Positions 1-14,303 of a DNA stretch of 64,000 nt are shown here, in pieces. The position numbers were made by a program, and so were the translations under genes. Source of the stretch: Loxodes magnus (taxonomy: Eukaryota > Ciliophora > Karyorelictea > Loxodida > Loxodidae); contig CAMPDV010001043.1 in NCBI GenBank assembly GCA_946699065.1, positions 1 to 64,000 on the forward strand, in the 5' to 3' direction. Below the pieces are notes generated by a model, which did no database searches, was not told the DNA's origin, and saw nothing but the letters and a program-made list of their open reading frames with translations. Positions within the stretch are counted from its first letter, which is position 1. Each line of letters begins with the position of its first letter.

Positions 1-1011
1 TTGTTTAGATAAATGAGCAACTTTGAATAGTATAATTTGAATATCCCGCTGATTCTACAACTCCTCCCCAAGAAAAAGCAGAATTGTTAATAAAGCTAGA
101 ATCTCTAAAATAGAATCTGAATTAAATACTCAGAATACCCCTCCTCTATCCTCTGCATGGTTGGATATAAATATGGAGTTGGAAATAATCAAAGTTGATT
201 GATCATAATTAATGCAGCTTGCTTGATAGGCTTAATTATAAAGAAACTGAGATTAGGCCACGTACAGAATGCTTTTTATGCTGTAAAAAATGGTTCCTAA
301 ATTTCCAATAAAATAGGAGTTTATAATATCAATAGTAGCATTTTTTATAATTATAGCACTTGATGAAGTTAAAATATTTAACAAAGTAAAATTAGTAAAT
401 CTAGCTACTCCAGAGGTAATTGATATATAATTTGAAGACCCCAAAATAAAGTCTTGCATAGTTACTTCATAAAGGTCTAGAAAAGTCCTTTCAGCTCTAA
501 TGAATATATTAGAGGTGCATTAGTTTTAAAAGCATTCTCCGCTTATAGTTAGGTGTTTTATCATAAGAGAGTCTCCATTAAACTTAGAGATAGTTTAGGA
601 TTCTTTACAAGTAAAAGGGGTTTGTCTTATGAGCTAAAGCACATTGCTCTAGACTGCTCATTATTTTAGCAATAGAATGCTTAAATTGTAATTTTCATTG
701 GTCTTTTATTCTAATTACTTGCTCTTAAAATCTCACAACCATCACATTCTTCACAAATGTCTATTGTTAGGCATTCTAAAGCATGATTATGTGGAGACAT
801 TCAAATTTAAGCTTCTTGTCCTTCAGGTAAATTGTACAGAGTTTGAGATAAAGAAGTAAAGGGATTATTTATTTATCCGTTTGGATGAGTTAATCCTAGA
901 TGATTTGAAATTTCAGGTGTGGTGACATAGAAATTAATAAGTTGGCATGAAAAGCTTTGAATAAGGACTTGAAATAAACTTAACTATAAAATTAAGTTGG
1001 ATAATTTTCAT
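1..1011 (-). pseudogene. beta-helix-repeat surface protein, broken, runs off left edge
   Basis: Read on the minus strand with TAA/TAG as Gln, this stretch has the repeat style of ciliate parallel beta-helix (pectin-lyase-like) surface proteins: short units such as NSIFISNHAEDRGG and SSFINNSAFSWGG, with alternating hydrophobic and Ser/Asn residues ending in Gly-Gly. Upstream lies a Cys-containing section (CEECDGCEI) and a hydrophobic stretch near 960-1005 that could be a signal peptide. The frame changes at least twice, at about 620-700 and about 113-117; the second fits one lost T. In-frame TGA at about 240, 135 and 800 sits where Trp would be tolerated. Such proteins are usually extracellular or membrane-anchored. 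The gene continues beyond position 1, so its C-terminus is unseen. Fold call is moderate; function is not assignable. Confidence 0.5.
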
Positions 1012-1899
1012 ATTATAGTTATGGATGAAAATAAGGAATATAAGTCTAAATTAACTTTAAATAGAAAGCTTAATTAATAAAATTAATAACTACTATATTT
1101 ATCTAATCTCACTAAGGTATTTTAATTTTGGTAATATCTAAGCTAGAGTAATCAATTTACTAGTTGTTTTTTAACATGTTAGTTAATTATAAGTTATAAA
1201 ATAAACCCTAGTTAATAGCTTCTAATAAGAAATGATGTATTTATTTTCATATATTTAAACTAATAAAACTTAGTTTAATTATTTTCAACTGAAGAATATT
1301 TTTATTTTAACTGGATTTAAAGAATTTAAGTTTAAAAGATTTTCTTATTTAGTTCTAAGAAGACTTTTTAAGTAAAGTGTATAACTAGCACAATGATAAT
1401 TTCCTATTTTAAGGACTAAGATACTTTTAAGTTGTTAATGCTAGAAACTATACCTTTTTTTGAGTATTCGGTATAAGCTTTTTGCTAGCATCATTTATTT
1501 ATTTTTAATACCTTTCTTTTTTTAATTAGGTGCTGGGAAAGATTTTTTAGTAGATCTAAAGAAAAATTATTTGGTAATTTCTTTAAATAAAATTAAGATA
1601 ATTACCTTTGTCAACATTGTTCGAGAAATTTAACTAAATCTAAACTCGCAGATATAAAAACATATATATAGCCTTTAGCGAAATTATAGCTAAATAAAAA
1701 TATTATAAAAGGAATAAAAAATTACAAATCAATCAGTTAAAAAATTAAATTGGTTAATATAGCTTTTAATGAGTTTTATCGAGATATTTAACTTAATATT
1801 CAAATTAAATGAAGTTTATGGTAGATCAATATCCTTTTTATAAAGATATAAGGTATAGCTTCAACTATCTTTAATAAGAAATTTAATAATTAGAATTTA

Positions 1900-3000
1900 T
1901 CTTAAATTAGGTGGAATAAAAATATACTATAAATTTCAATTTTGTACTAACTTCTATCTCCTTGACGCTTCCTTATTTTTTGTTTTTTTCACCTGGGGAT
2001 TTGTTTTCTCATAAAACTAGCATTCTACTTTTAGTTTCATCCAGTTCCAATTATTTAATCTAATAAGTATTTCTATCTACATATAGAGTAAGTCTTTAAA
2101 AGCTTTTAGTAATTAAATAGTTTCTTCTTTATTTTGATTATAATTATTGCTAATTGAGTAAAGTTGGCTAACTAGAACAAGGCTTTATATATAATTATGT
2201 CTGTTTGAGTAGCATCTGTCTAATAATTGTGAATAAATACCCTTAATAGATAATTTGATTATATTAGCTTTATAAGCTTATCATACAAGCTTTAGGAATA
2301 TAACTTGCTTATAGATATTTCTTGCAATTAATATAAGCTTTAGAACTAAATATCCTATATATCTTTAAAGCCATAAGAATAAATTTGGAATAGTAGATAT
2401 TTTAGTAGCTAGCTATAGTAATAGTTAATAGCTCTTAATCAATTTCAACTATATACTCTTTTAAAATCTAAACTAATTCCTATTATAATATTAGTATAAG
2501 CAATCCATAATTATTGCATCAACTGCTATTCCTCTTTTAATCAACCTTCAGCTTTATTTTAACTGATAAAGGAGAAGATAAATACATTTTATATTTCTTT
2601 ACTCTTATAAATATCAAAAAGACTCATAAATATTTCATTGCTCTATATCATCTAACCAATTCTAGGTTCTTAGATTAAGTGATTTAAAAAGTTTAAGATA
2701 ATGAGACAGTATTGATAGAACTGCTATTAATAGCTTTTATCTGTTTAACAAAATCTATCTCTATATCAGCTATTTTATTCTTTACTATACATAAATTGAA
2801 AAATAGAATCAACTAACATCTAGATAAATATAGCTCTGGAATAAAATCACTAAATATTTATATGAAAATCAAGCAGCAAAGAAAACGAAATGGGAGAATT
2901 AGCTAAACGGAAGTTAGTTAATAGATTATTAAGATAACTTTCATATTATTTTTTATATATGTCTTTATATATGTAATAATAGTACATTTTTACTTATTTC
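1900..3000 (-). other. weak coding-like region, unrecognised
   Basis: On the minus strand one frame stays readable from an ATG near 2987 to about 2150 if TGA is read as Trp. A second frame near 1930-2050 has a more protein-like, charged composition (LELDETKSRMLVLWENKSPG). Several Tyr/Gln/Leu-rich stretches could be helical repeats, but no motif is recognisable. With only context-dependent stops any A+T-rich DNA looks open, so this could be chance. It is listed because the composition around 1930-2100 differs from the surrounding spacer. Confidence 0.2.
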
Positions 3001-3964
3001 ACGTTTTCTATCTAATTTTACTATTTACTTGCTATTCTCTCCATTTAAAATAAATATGATAAAGGAGAGTTTTGCAATTATTTTTATCTAACTTATCGAT
3101 TTTAAATTCTTTTGGGTCTATCTATAAAGCAATAATAACAAAGAAAGCAGCTAATGTTGATTTACAAGTATATTGAAAGAAACTTTAGCTAGTTAAATAA
3201 ACTTTTGCTTGCTCCTGTTAAAATCTAAAATCTTTGCTCTATTAGTACTGTTAAATTAACCAACTTTAGAGTAAATAATATTTAGCAAACAACTAAGTGT
3301 AAGTAGCTCTAATTTATTAGTTATCAAATATGATAATAATTTAGTTATATATACTTGTATATAGAGTATTAAAACTTAATTTCTATTAACTTTTTATATT
3401 AAATTTAGCTTCCTAGAAAAAATAAAAAAAGATTGGCATTTTTATTTAAGTGGTTCACTTTTATTTTTATTTATAGAATTAAAAATTTAAAGCTATATTT
3501 ATATATATTTACATCTAGCGTACTCATATACTTGTTAACTATTCTTTCCTTATAAGCTCTACTAATTTAAAACTTTAAACAACTTTAATCTTATCACTAC
3601 TTTTTTCCCTATCTGTCAAATACTCTTTTATTAAAGGAACGAAACTTATACATGAAAGTTACGATTTTCAATTTAGCATTTCAAGTTTCATTATAAAAAT
3701 ATATAAGTATGGAGAAAATTAGTATCAGCGTTCACTTCAAAGCAATTACTTAAAATTCTAATAACTAGATTCATTAGTGGCCTAGAAAAATTCTAAAGTT
3801 GCTAAAAGGCAAAAAATTAGTTGCATCCTTTTTGGAATCTTAAAACTAAAAAAAGGGTAAATTTTGCAAACTATGACGGAATTTAAAGTAAAAGGATAAT
3901 AAATTCTATAAAGTAAGCATTAATATTCTCGAAGTATTTCGATAGCAGTTTAAAAAGATTAACT

Positions 3965-4262
3965 TTCATGGGAGTGGAGTTTTTTCGCTATGACTGGAAA
4001 TGATCTGCGGCAAATGGTCACCTCAAAATATGAGCAGAAGGAGAATCCGGCTGTTAAAATAAAGCAAAGCATTGAGAGGGTGATATCTTAACAAGATGTG
4101 ATTTCTGTCCAGTACTCTGAATATCAAATTGATAATATTCAACGAAACACGGGCAAGCGGCGGGAGTAACTATGATTCTCTTAAGGTAATTAAATTTCTC
4201 GCCATCTAATTCAGGATGTGTATGAATGGATTAGCAAGATTCCTCTGCTCCTATCTACTCTA
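3965..4262 (+). rRNA. 28S rRNA fragment, diverged pseudogene
   Basis: About 300 bases match the conserved nuclear large-subunit rRNA core (domain IV/V boundary). Recognisable anchors are GTGATTTCTG followed by CCAGTACTCTGAAT, then GGCGGGAGTAACTATGA, TCTCTTAAGG, and ATGAATGGATTA followed by the CTCCTATCTACT segment. The form is eukaryotic nuclear, not mitochondrial. Normally invariant bases are changed: the sequence after TTAAGG should read TAGCCAAATGCC but here is TAATTAAATTTC, and most changes are C to T or G to A. The fragment stops abruptly at both ends in A+T-rich spacer. The site used by the Tetrahymena group I intron is present without an intron. It is best read as a dispersed, decaying rDNA copy. 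Confidence 0.85.
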
Positions 4263-4299
4263 ATTTAGACTATTAGAAATGAATATGATAAAAACAATT

Positions 4300-7200
4300 A
4301 AAAAATGTTGATAATGTAATTTAAATGTCCCACATACTTTTATCTTAAGAACATACTAATTTTCTATTTTTTAAATAAAAAAATACATAGACTAATGATT
4401 AAATAATTAAATTGCTTAAGTAAAATTATTTAAAAAATAATCCTCTAAGCTAATGTTATAATAAATCATATCGTACTCTAGAATACTTGCTTCATCTAAT
4501 TTTATTTTCATATTAAGAAATAGTTATATACATTTCTAAATTATGCTTAAATAATTCTATTTTTAGAATGGTATAACTCTATCTTAGAAATAAGATTAAT
4601 AAAATTTTAGAATTATGCTTCATTTAAGTTAAAGATATCAATGAATAAAAATTCTATAAACGTAACGCAAAAAAAGTATTAGTTGCTTTTGAATAAAAGA
4701 CTTGATTTTTTTATAAAAGAAGATAGATTCTTAAGAAGATTATAAAGGATAACTTAAAATATAGCAATAAAAAATTCAATTTTGACTATGCATTTTTCCC
4801 TAAATAAATTTTTCTTCACTTTTTAAATAAAAAAGCATAATCAATAACTCCTTTTTTCGATTATGAATTATGCATAAATTATTATTTTTAGATATAAACT
4901 AAAATATTTAAATTATTTAGAAATAATCTAACTTTTTACTAAAAATTTAAATCCATCAAAGCAAATATCTATTAAACAAATAAAAATAGCTTAAATCTTT
5001 ATTTATTTACTCTATTATAATAATCTACACATTTTAAATTAATCCATTTCCGTAAAATTTTTTTAATTTTTTTCTCTCTTTTTTATTTTAGATTTTACAA
5101 TATTAAGCTCAAAAAATTTTAACCACTAAGTTTAGCTAAAAGTAAAATTAGAAATAATCCAATTTTAAAATTAAAGGTAAAAGAATAAAATCTAATGATT
5201 TATTTAAAGAATTAGGCATTTATATAAACATAACAAAATAGAAGCATTAAATACAATACATTCTATTAATGTGATTTTATTCTCTATCATTTTATTTTTT
5301 TCTATATTATTTTTTATAGCTAACTTTATCATGACTTTAAGGTAAATCTTTTAAATAGTTAAAGATTAAAGAAGAACATATTAAAAATATTTGGATGAAA
5401 CAGTCTTTTCAGAATATAATCAAGCTATGAGTATAATTAATTAATTATAATCAGAAAGTAAATGTTCGCTTTTAGTATTATTTAAATGAAATTTTGGAAA
5501 TAAGAAGGTAATTAAAATTTAAAGTATAATCTTTATTAAAGTCTTATACTTTTTAGAAATGATAAATAAGAAATTTGTCTATTAAATTAATATAAATTTA
5601 AGATAAAATTTTATATTTTTATCTATTTAATCTTTTTATAAACTAAATTGCTCTTTATAGTTGTAATTCAATACATTTTTACTTAAATTTTATTTTAAAA
5701 CATTTCATTCTTAATTAATATAAATTCTAAAGAAACAAAAATTTAAATTGTTAAGCTTAATTATCTAAATTGCAAAATTTAAGAAAAAAATGAGGAATAA
5801 AATTTAAAAATAATTAGAGATAGATTACGCTTTATTTTTTTCTATATGGGAAGATTTTTACTCTTTCCTTTTATTAATTATCGAGTGCTATACTTGATTA
5901 AGGCAACTAATATTTTCTTGTCTGATATTTTGAAATATATATTTCATTCTCAATTAAACCTTTTTTTATCAAATAGGAATAAATTGTAATATCTAGTCTA
6001 TTTTTTAATTAACTTAATTAAAATTATAAATTTTATCAAATTTTTTCAAATTTAAATTCCTTTGATACCTATTTTTTCTTATATATTAGCTAATTATAAT
6101 TTTAAAAAATCTAAGTTAGTTTATTCTGGATTATATTTCTAAATAAAGCTGAGAATTTAAAGTATTATTGATAATTTTTAATTTATTTAAAAGATTTATG
6201 AACAAATGTTTCTTATTTGATCTAAATACTTATTTTTCAGATTTAAGTGAAAATAACTAGACTTAATGTAATTAAAAAATATTGTATTTACTCTTAAATT
6301 TTAGAAATATAGTTTGAAAGATTAAGTCTCTTTTTCAAAGATTGATGATATTAGCTATAAATAATAAAATTTGCTTATATCATAAAATTTTATTTTTATT
6401 AATAATTATAACTTAAATTAGGAAAATCTTGCATTAGCTAAAATTTAATGTTTATAAGTCAGGATATTTGACTGTTTGCTTATATTTAATTTTAAATAAA
6501 ATATAGATATATAAAATAATCCTAATTTTGATTAAATAGCCTCTGGTTTATATTTTAAGGTTAGAAGTAATTACTAAAGATCTTTAATATTTTTATTAAT
6601 GTGCTTTATTTTCCAATTATCTAGATTTTATATTTTATCATTTAGGGAAGATATAAATTAAAATATTGGCTTTATACTTAAAATTTAATTAGATTAGAAA
6701 CTAATATTTATTATTTAGTCAAATTTTAGAGTAGAACATTTGAAGGCATAAACAAATTAAATAAGCTTGGTTTTCAGTTAATAAATAGACTTTTTTAAAT
6801 TAATGAAGTTTTATAAGCAAAGCACTGTATAAAGTGGGTAAAAATAACTTTATTCTAGCTATTTATTCATTATTTTTTTTACATTTATAATAAGAGATAA
6901 TAGTTATTTTATCTTTTTATATGCAAGCATTATTTTTAATTTTAAATTGCTTAGAAATTTTTTAACTTTAACTGAAAAAAAATTTTTGATAAGAGTTGAA
7001 TCTCTTATAATATAAATGGCTTTATAAAAAAAGAAGAACCTTATAAAAAAATCTTTTTAAAATGTTAGAAAGATAGTATACTTAGTAAAATAAAATATTA
7101 CTAAACCCTGTTTTCTAAATTTGTATTTTAATAATGATATATATAAACTTAAAATATTTCTTTTAATTTATAAAGCTTTAAGGTATTAATATAATAATTA

Positions 7201-10200
7201 ATTAATTATTACATTATGCTTACTTCAATTTTACACCAATTTCTTAAAATAAAAGAGATTTCTTTATTTATTTAGTAAATGATGTAATTACCTGTAAATT
7301 TAAACTCCTTAATAAAATAAAATATTTATATAATTTATACTCTTTTAAACATTTCTTTTGCTCATTACATTCGAAGAATTCTTAAAAAAGATTAAAATAT
7401 TTTAAGCAGCTTTCTAGAAGTAAATGCTTGAAATTCTAAATCCTAGATTATTCTAATATATATAAAGAGTTTCTCAGATGTTTAAACTAAAGAACTTTAA
7501 TGTAATATAATAAACATAAGATAAAAATTAACTTTAAAACACTTATAAAAGTATAAAAAGTAGCTAGCTTAAATTAAAAATAAGTTAAATAAAGTAGAAA
7601 AAGTTTTAAAATAATCTTAAACTTTTATATAGGTAAATTATTAAATAAATATAATTTTCTTAGTTTTAAAGAAAATTTAAGATAAAAACGAAAAGAATAT
7701 TAAATAGTTGCCTGTTTTAAAATACTTTATTTTCACTTTTTAATTGAAAAAATAATATAAATCATTTGATTAAGAAGCATTTGAGCAAATTTTCTAAAAT
7801 AGTTTATAAAAAAGAAAAGGCTTAAGCATTATTATTGAAATGTTGAATTTAAAAATTATTTAAAACTTCTTGTTGAATATAAAAATATTTAAAATAATTA
7901 GATAGTAGAAGAATTCATAAATAATCTATCTAAATATAATTTAAATTTAAAATTTAAGAATTGCTTTGAAGTAAACAAAAAATTTATTTTTATCGAAATA
8001 AGTTAGAAATAGAAAAAATTAATTTAATTATTAAAATATAGAAAAAGTTTCTAAAAATTAGCAATTAAAAAAATTTGAATTAAATAATTTTTTATAAAAT
8101 TTTTGAAAAAATAAAATTTAATTTTTTTTAATTAATAATTTAATTTAAAATTTAAATTTTTTTTAACTTCATTTCATTTTTTCTGGTTTTAAATTAAAAA
8201 AATAAAATAAATTTTTTATGAATACATTTCTATTAAGTTTTTAATAAAAATAAAAAAAGTTCTATTTAATTTAAAAAATTTATCAAAAACATAAATATCA
8301 TATTTAATATATTTTAAGATTAAACATAAAATTCATTATATATTTTTTTTAATTTTCTTTTCGTTTTTCGTTGTTTTTATTACAAAAAAATTTGATTTTT
8401 TAAACTTCTGTCCTATTTTATTAGATAATGGAGCCTTCAAATTATGATAAATAGATTTTAAGATTTTCTTTAATTTTATTTTTGATAAATTTATTGAGAT
8501 TATTCAAAAAATAGAAAATAATTCTAAATAAAATTTTTTTCCATCTTAGCACAATAAGGAAGGTATTTAATATAACTTTAGTTTGTATAAATAAGAATTT
8601 CTTCTCGTAAACAAACTTTGGCATAGTTGATATTAATATCCTCTAATAATTGAATAATTTTAATAATTTTTAAATACATCCGATATTTTCTAAATATTAG
8701 AGCTTTATCAATGTTAAATCTGAATATTAAGAACCTTTAATAAATAAAAAGAGTATTTAAAATATTTTTGTAGGTACAAACTGAAAATTTACACTAGCAA
8801 GGTTTTTATACAGATAGTAAATTTTCTCAATCAACTAATACTAACATGAAAGTTTATTTTCAAATGTATTTTAAAGTTCTATTTAATTATAGAATTTTTT
8901 CTTAATGTAATTTTCTAAACCGATGTTGTCTTCTTTTAATACATATATTTATTTTAATTATTGTCAATTTTTCAGCTTTTTTAAATTATTTTTAGTTAAT
9001 AATAAAATTAAACAATAAAAAAACAGGATAATAAACTTTTCTTTTTTAAATAAAAAAACTTCAGAAAATATGTTATATATTAAGGCTTTTAGATATATAA
9101 TAATTATTTGGTTATAATGTGAATCATACTAAAGATTAGGTCAGAATAAATTTGAAACTGTTGGAACCGAATATTATATTAAATTGAATTATATTTTAAA
9201 TTTCTACTATTTATTAAATGCATTAGATATAATCAATGTATTGAGCCTTGTAAACTTTTAAAAAATTGTTTTAATTTATTTTTTATTTTTCATTTTCCTT
9301 TTAAAAAATCTTTTTATTCTATCTGTAGCATATATGTAATTTTTCTTATCTGTTTATATTTTATCATGTGAGATATAAATTAGAAAATGAATGTTCATTA
9401 AAGGCACTTAAAGCTTTAAGTTTATTTTATTATTTCATACTCTAATTAAATATACAAATATCCTATCTAAATTTTCTCTCTTTATATTAAATAATTTTAT
9501 CTTCTGTAAGCTTTTATTTCTTTATAAATACAAACATATGTAATTATCTTTTCATACTCTGATGAGAAATATGTTAAGACATGCTACTTGAAAAATCTAG
9601 ATTAATAAGAGAATTCACATGAAGATCATATAATTAGTTTAAATTAGACTATGTATTATGATAATATGCCTTTAAAAATTTTATAAATAAATCTACTAAT
9701 TTTAAAGTATCCTTCATACAATTTATATGTGTTCTAAATAGATTTAATTTAGATATTATTCAACATTATCTAGCATTTATAAATAAAAAAGGGATTTAAC
9801 TATAAAATATTCTTAATAGTAACTTCTCTTTTTATTATTCATTGTATTGAAACCAAAAATTTCAATTAAATAAATAATATCCTTTTTGATTCACTTTTAA
9901 TTTTAGTTAAATCAAAGTGAACTAAGAATAAAATTAATAAATATTTTAATTTTTAATTATCTATACTTAGAAAGGTCTTAGAGGCAATATACATTTAATT
10001 AAAACTAAAAAAGAAATATATAGTAATTTTAGTATGAGGTTTTCTATACACCTACTATACTTTATAAAAATTTTGAAGAAGGAAATTCATAATTCAAATA
10101 TTCTTTCTATAAAATTAATAAAAATAAGCAGCATTATATAAATTAAAGAAAAACGATGGCCTTTTTTCTAGTTACATCTTTTTGGTTTTTAAGTTTGACT

Positions 10201-10300
10201 TAAAAGTTTTTAATATTCATTTTTAAGCAAATAATTAAACTCACGCTACATAAAATTTTAAATAATTAGGTGAATGTAAAATTATTTATTAACTTTACAG
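4300..10300. other. A+T-rich spacer, no gene seen
   Basis: Six kilobases of extremely A+T-rich sequence with many short poly-A/T and AATTTAAA-like runs. No conserved motif, RNA gene or clear coding frame was recognised on either strand. The short ATG frames present are what such base composition gives by chance. Confidence 0.6.
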
Positions 10301-10307
10301 TGGACCA

Positions 10308-11189
10308 TCATTTGGAATATTCAAAATTTCCAAAGCTGCTTTATTATTTTAGGAATTATCTATTATATTAATCTATTTGCTCTTAATTCTAGCTTCCATA
10401 CTATGAAGGATAAGCATAATCTTAATTTACTTCCTTTCGCTAACTCCAGAAATTATTCTAACTTTAATTTCATTAAAATTTGAGTTACTAGTAATCTACT
10501 TTAAACTCATTGTGAGTAACATTTTAAACTTATTAAACCATTTATATTTGATTTTTTTAATGATTGTTTCTTTAAAATGTTGTGAAAGCACTTTTTATAC
10601 TAGATTAGCTCTCCTAAGATATTTTATTATTGGTTTAAGATTTTAGGAGATGCTGTTAGCACTCTATTTATTCGACTTATAAAAAAACTTTTTCCTGCTA
10701 CTACTCATCTTATCTATTTTGCTATTGAGTCCCTTCTTTTTATGTTAGATATATGCTTCAACTTTCAGTTTGACTATGAACTTGTGCTTGAGAAGTCTTT
10801 TAGGAAAGGATTAAAATTTTCTCGCATATGTTTTTACTTTTTTTACTGTTATTTTTCCTTCTTTATATTTTCCTTAAATAAGAGTAGTAATGATTTTTTA
10901 TTGCATTATCTGTTCTACCTGGTAAATGTTTAGCTATTTTTGCCCAACAATTTCCTAGAATTTTATGCTAATATTCAAATATTTCTTCCTCTTCTTTAGT
11001 CCAGTCATTTTTAGAAACATTTGGATCTAAATGATTATACCACCTTTCTCTGCATTACTTTCCGGTTTTTTTAGCGAACTGAAACTCATCAACAAGTTTC
11101 TAAGAAATAATATTCCAAGACTTAAGTCCAAATTAGGTGACTAAATTACAGAAGGCTTGATCTTCATTTTCAGTCCAAGATCTGCGCAT
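10308..11189 (-). CDS. R2R3-MYB DNA-binding protein
   Basis: A 293-residue protein with two MYB repeats at its N-terminus: R2 at about residues 3-54 and R3 at about 58-106. The spaced tryptophans that form the MYB core are present at residues 5, 25, 50, 63 and 82. Typical motifs are [13 protein letters not shown] and [12 protein letters not shown]. This is the c-MYB/plant R2R3 layout, a sequence-specific nuclear DNA-binding domain, so the likely role is transcriptional regulation. The remaining 185 residues are Gln/Ser/Asn-rich and of low complexity. The first ATG is chosen because an in-frame TGA lies just upstream with no other ATG between. TGA at 10308-10310 is taken as the stop. Two further TGA codons in the low-complexity tail are read as Trp. 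No frameshift is visible. One of the few intact-looking genes here, alone between A+T deserts. Confidence 0.85.
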
Positions 11190-11219
11190 TTATTGATTAT
11201 TTAATGAAGGAGCGTTCAG

Positions 11220-14200
11220 TAATTTAAACAAAATTAAATTAACTTAAATTAGTTTAAATCATTTTAATTAAATCTGCTTAAATTAACTTATAACTAAAAC
11301 ATTTCCTTTGATTACTTCCTAACTTTATTTTTATGAAAACTTTCTTCCATACTTTAGATATTTAGTCTTTAATTAGCCTTATAAACTAAAAATAAATAAT
11401 AGGATTAGACAAATTAGTAATTGTTTATCTCTTGCTTAGTTATTATTTTTCAACTATTTTTCAGTTTCAGAGTCTCTATAATTTTTATTCAAATAAAATA
11501 ACAAAATTAAAGGCTAATGATTTAAGATTAGGACATTAATATTTATAAAAGGTAAATAAGTATCACAAAGAGACTTTCTAAACCTTAACTATTCCAATTA
11601 AATAAATAACCTCAAACCTTTAATTTATGTTTCTTTCTTATTATATTAATGTTTATACGTTCTACATTGCAATCTATAAAAAAGCTTAACTTAAATTTTT
11701 AACAAATAAGTCAACTGCTAAAAATACATTGATACCTTTAAACTTTAGAAAGCCTAAAGTAGATTAAAAAATTTAAATTACTAAGTTAATTTTATATCTC
11801 CACAGTAACTTAAACTAAGTTATTTATTTATAAATAGCGAATAAACTAAAAATTCCATATGTCTTTACAAATTCTTTCTAGCAAAATACTCAATCTTTTA
11901 GTCTTAATCTCTTCTTATTATTTTAATCTAACTATTGCTCCAAATTTATTCTATCTGTCTATTATCTAAGAAATATAAGCTTCTAAAAGAAAAGCTATTA
12001 ATACCATTTTTTTAATTATTAACTATAGATCAAACAACCCTGTTTAACTTAATTATTCTGTAATTATTGATGCATATAGGTGAATTTCTACTTGTCATAG
12101 GATACAAGGATATATGTTAAAATGATGATAATGGTTGACAATTGATTTATTATATTTATATATATCTAAAGAATAAAGCGGGATTGTTAGTTTCCTTTAT
12201 TTAGGGAAAAGTATTAAAAAAATTAAAAACATTATAGTTAAAGAAGCATCAAATAAAGCTAGATCTTGGATATTTTATATCTTTAAGTTTTAAATTTTTA
12301 AGCTATTGAATCAGTTAAATAAATTTTAAATCTAGCTTTAGGCAAATGTGCAAAAGAGATTTTTCTTAAAATAATCATTTTAGAAATAAAAAAGGAGAAG
12401 GAAAATTTGATTATTTGATTGAAGGTTAAACTAATATTTTAAAGAAAGTTAAAGAACCTACTTATAAACTAATTTAATGTAAATAATAGCTATGCTTTAT
12501 ACTTTTAAAAATAGAAAGAAAAACTAAATATGAAAATTAGAAATTGTATGCTGTTTTAATGAAATAGTAAAATATAGAATGTTTAAATTTAATTTAAAGG
12601 AATAGAGTAGATTAACATCTACAAACACAAATCTACAATATGATGCATATTATGCAAATATTCTTAATTATTATAAAGCTTTTTCCTTAAGAATAATAAC
12701 AAATAGCAAATCATTAGCTGTATTTTCATTATTTTATCAGTTTATCTTACAGTTTTTCTAAACTTAGAATTACTAAAAACTTAGCAAATTACTAAGTTCT
12801 AATATATTTTAGTAAATCCACTTTAGGAAAAGCATTCAATCATTTTGCTTTTCTTATCATTTTATAAAATTATAAAATTTCAGGGTTAATATCCCTAGGC
12901 TATGTAAATTCAGGCAGAGAAACAAAAATTTTATAAGATTATTTAGATAGAAAGCTCTTAATTAATAATTTAACCTTTCAACAAATATCATCTAAAATTT
13001 TGCTAAAATCCAAAATAATTTTTATTTTCTGGATAGCTAATTTGATTATTTCCTATAGAAGGTATCAATCTATTACAACAAGAAAATTAATTGAATGCTT
13101 AACAATATCATGATCTAATTATAAACTTATTAGGGAATAATAAAGTCTAAAATATACCTAAAATACAATTATTAACATAAGCAATTTTATTCTAAAGCTT
13201 AAATTAAAATAAACTAACAGCAACTATAAATTAATAATTATTTAGAGAAACAACCTAAACTAATGTAAAGTTTCAGATAATTAAATTTTAAAAAGCATGC
13301 TGCTAGTTCAATTATTTAAAAGAATTATTATGATATATAAAAAAAGGTAAATAAAAATTCAATTAGATAACCTAATCTAGACATTTTCAAAGAAAAATAT
13401 TCAAAATCAGTTTTTCTTTTTTTCGATATCTTGATCTACTTAGTCTAATTAAAAAAAAAGGAAACAACTATAAAGTTATTAAGAGTATTTAATATTAAAG
13501 AGGAAAATAAATAGTAAGAAGAGGAAAGAAGTATTAATTATAAGGAAGAAATATGAATAATTTAGTTTATAGTAGAAGAATTAAAGTTTACTTTAACAAA
13601 TAGTTAAATTTTACATTTTTAAAAACCTAGAAGATCCTTTAGAAAATGTGGTTTTATAAAGTAATTGAATATTTTATTTATAAATCAACAAATAAAAAAT
13701 ATTATGAACTTTCGAATATAATGTTTACTCAATTATCTAGGTGAATGATGATATCTCCTCTTAATCATAAAGTAAATTATTTTATCTTCATACAATTAGA
13801 TATAACCTTAAATAGATATAATATATTAATTTAATATATACTAGAAGCTTTTAGTAAATTTTTATATAATTGAAATAAAGAAATTGATAAGCAGGATCTT
13901 AAAATTAAAAAAAATCTATTTTTATTTAAAAAATAAAAGCTACTAAATTTCATTTTAATTTAGGAAAAAAAATGTAAAAAATAATAAGCTAATGTTTAAA
14001 ATTTATCATTAAATTTACTTATATCTTTGATTGATATTTTAAATTATAATATACATAATAAACTCTATCAGTTATGTGTATAATACAACCTGTTTACATT
14101 TATTAAATTTTCTTTTCTTCTAACTTTTTCTTCCTTCAAAAATATATTAAATTTAAAAATTTGGTTTCTCTAATCATATGTTTCGATTTTTCGATTTTTT

Positions 14201-14300
14201 AAATTTAAATTTAAACTAAAAGAGTTTTTTGACGTCTTTAATTGCAAGAATTGTTTCTTTCAATTATAGAAGTTAGTAAATGTTTTTAAATAGTTTTTTA
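11220..14300. other. A+T-rich spacer, no gene seen
   Basis: Three kilobases upstream of the MYB gene and downstream of the LINE. Very A+T-rich with scattered purine-rich runs near 13490-13560. No motif or repeat copy could be assigned. Confidence 0.5.
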
Positions 14301-14303
14301 ATC

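Noticed and set aside
3965..4262. Functional rRNA gene
   Set aside because: Only a 300-base piece is present and normally invariant bases after TTAAGG are changed.
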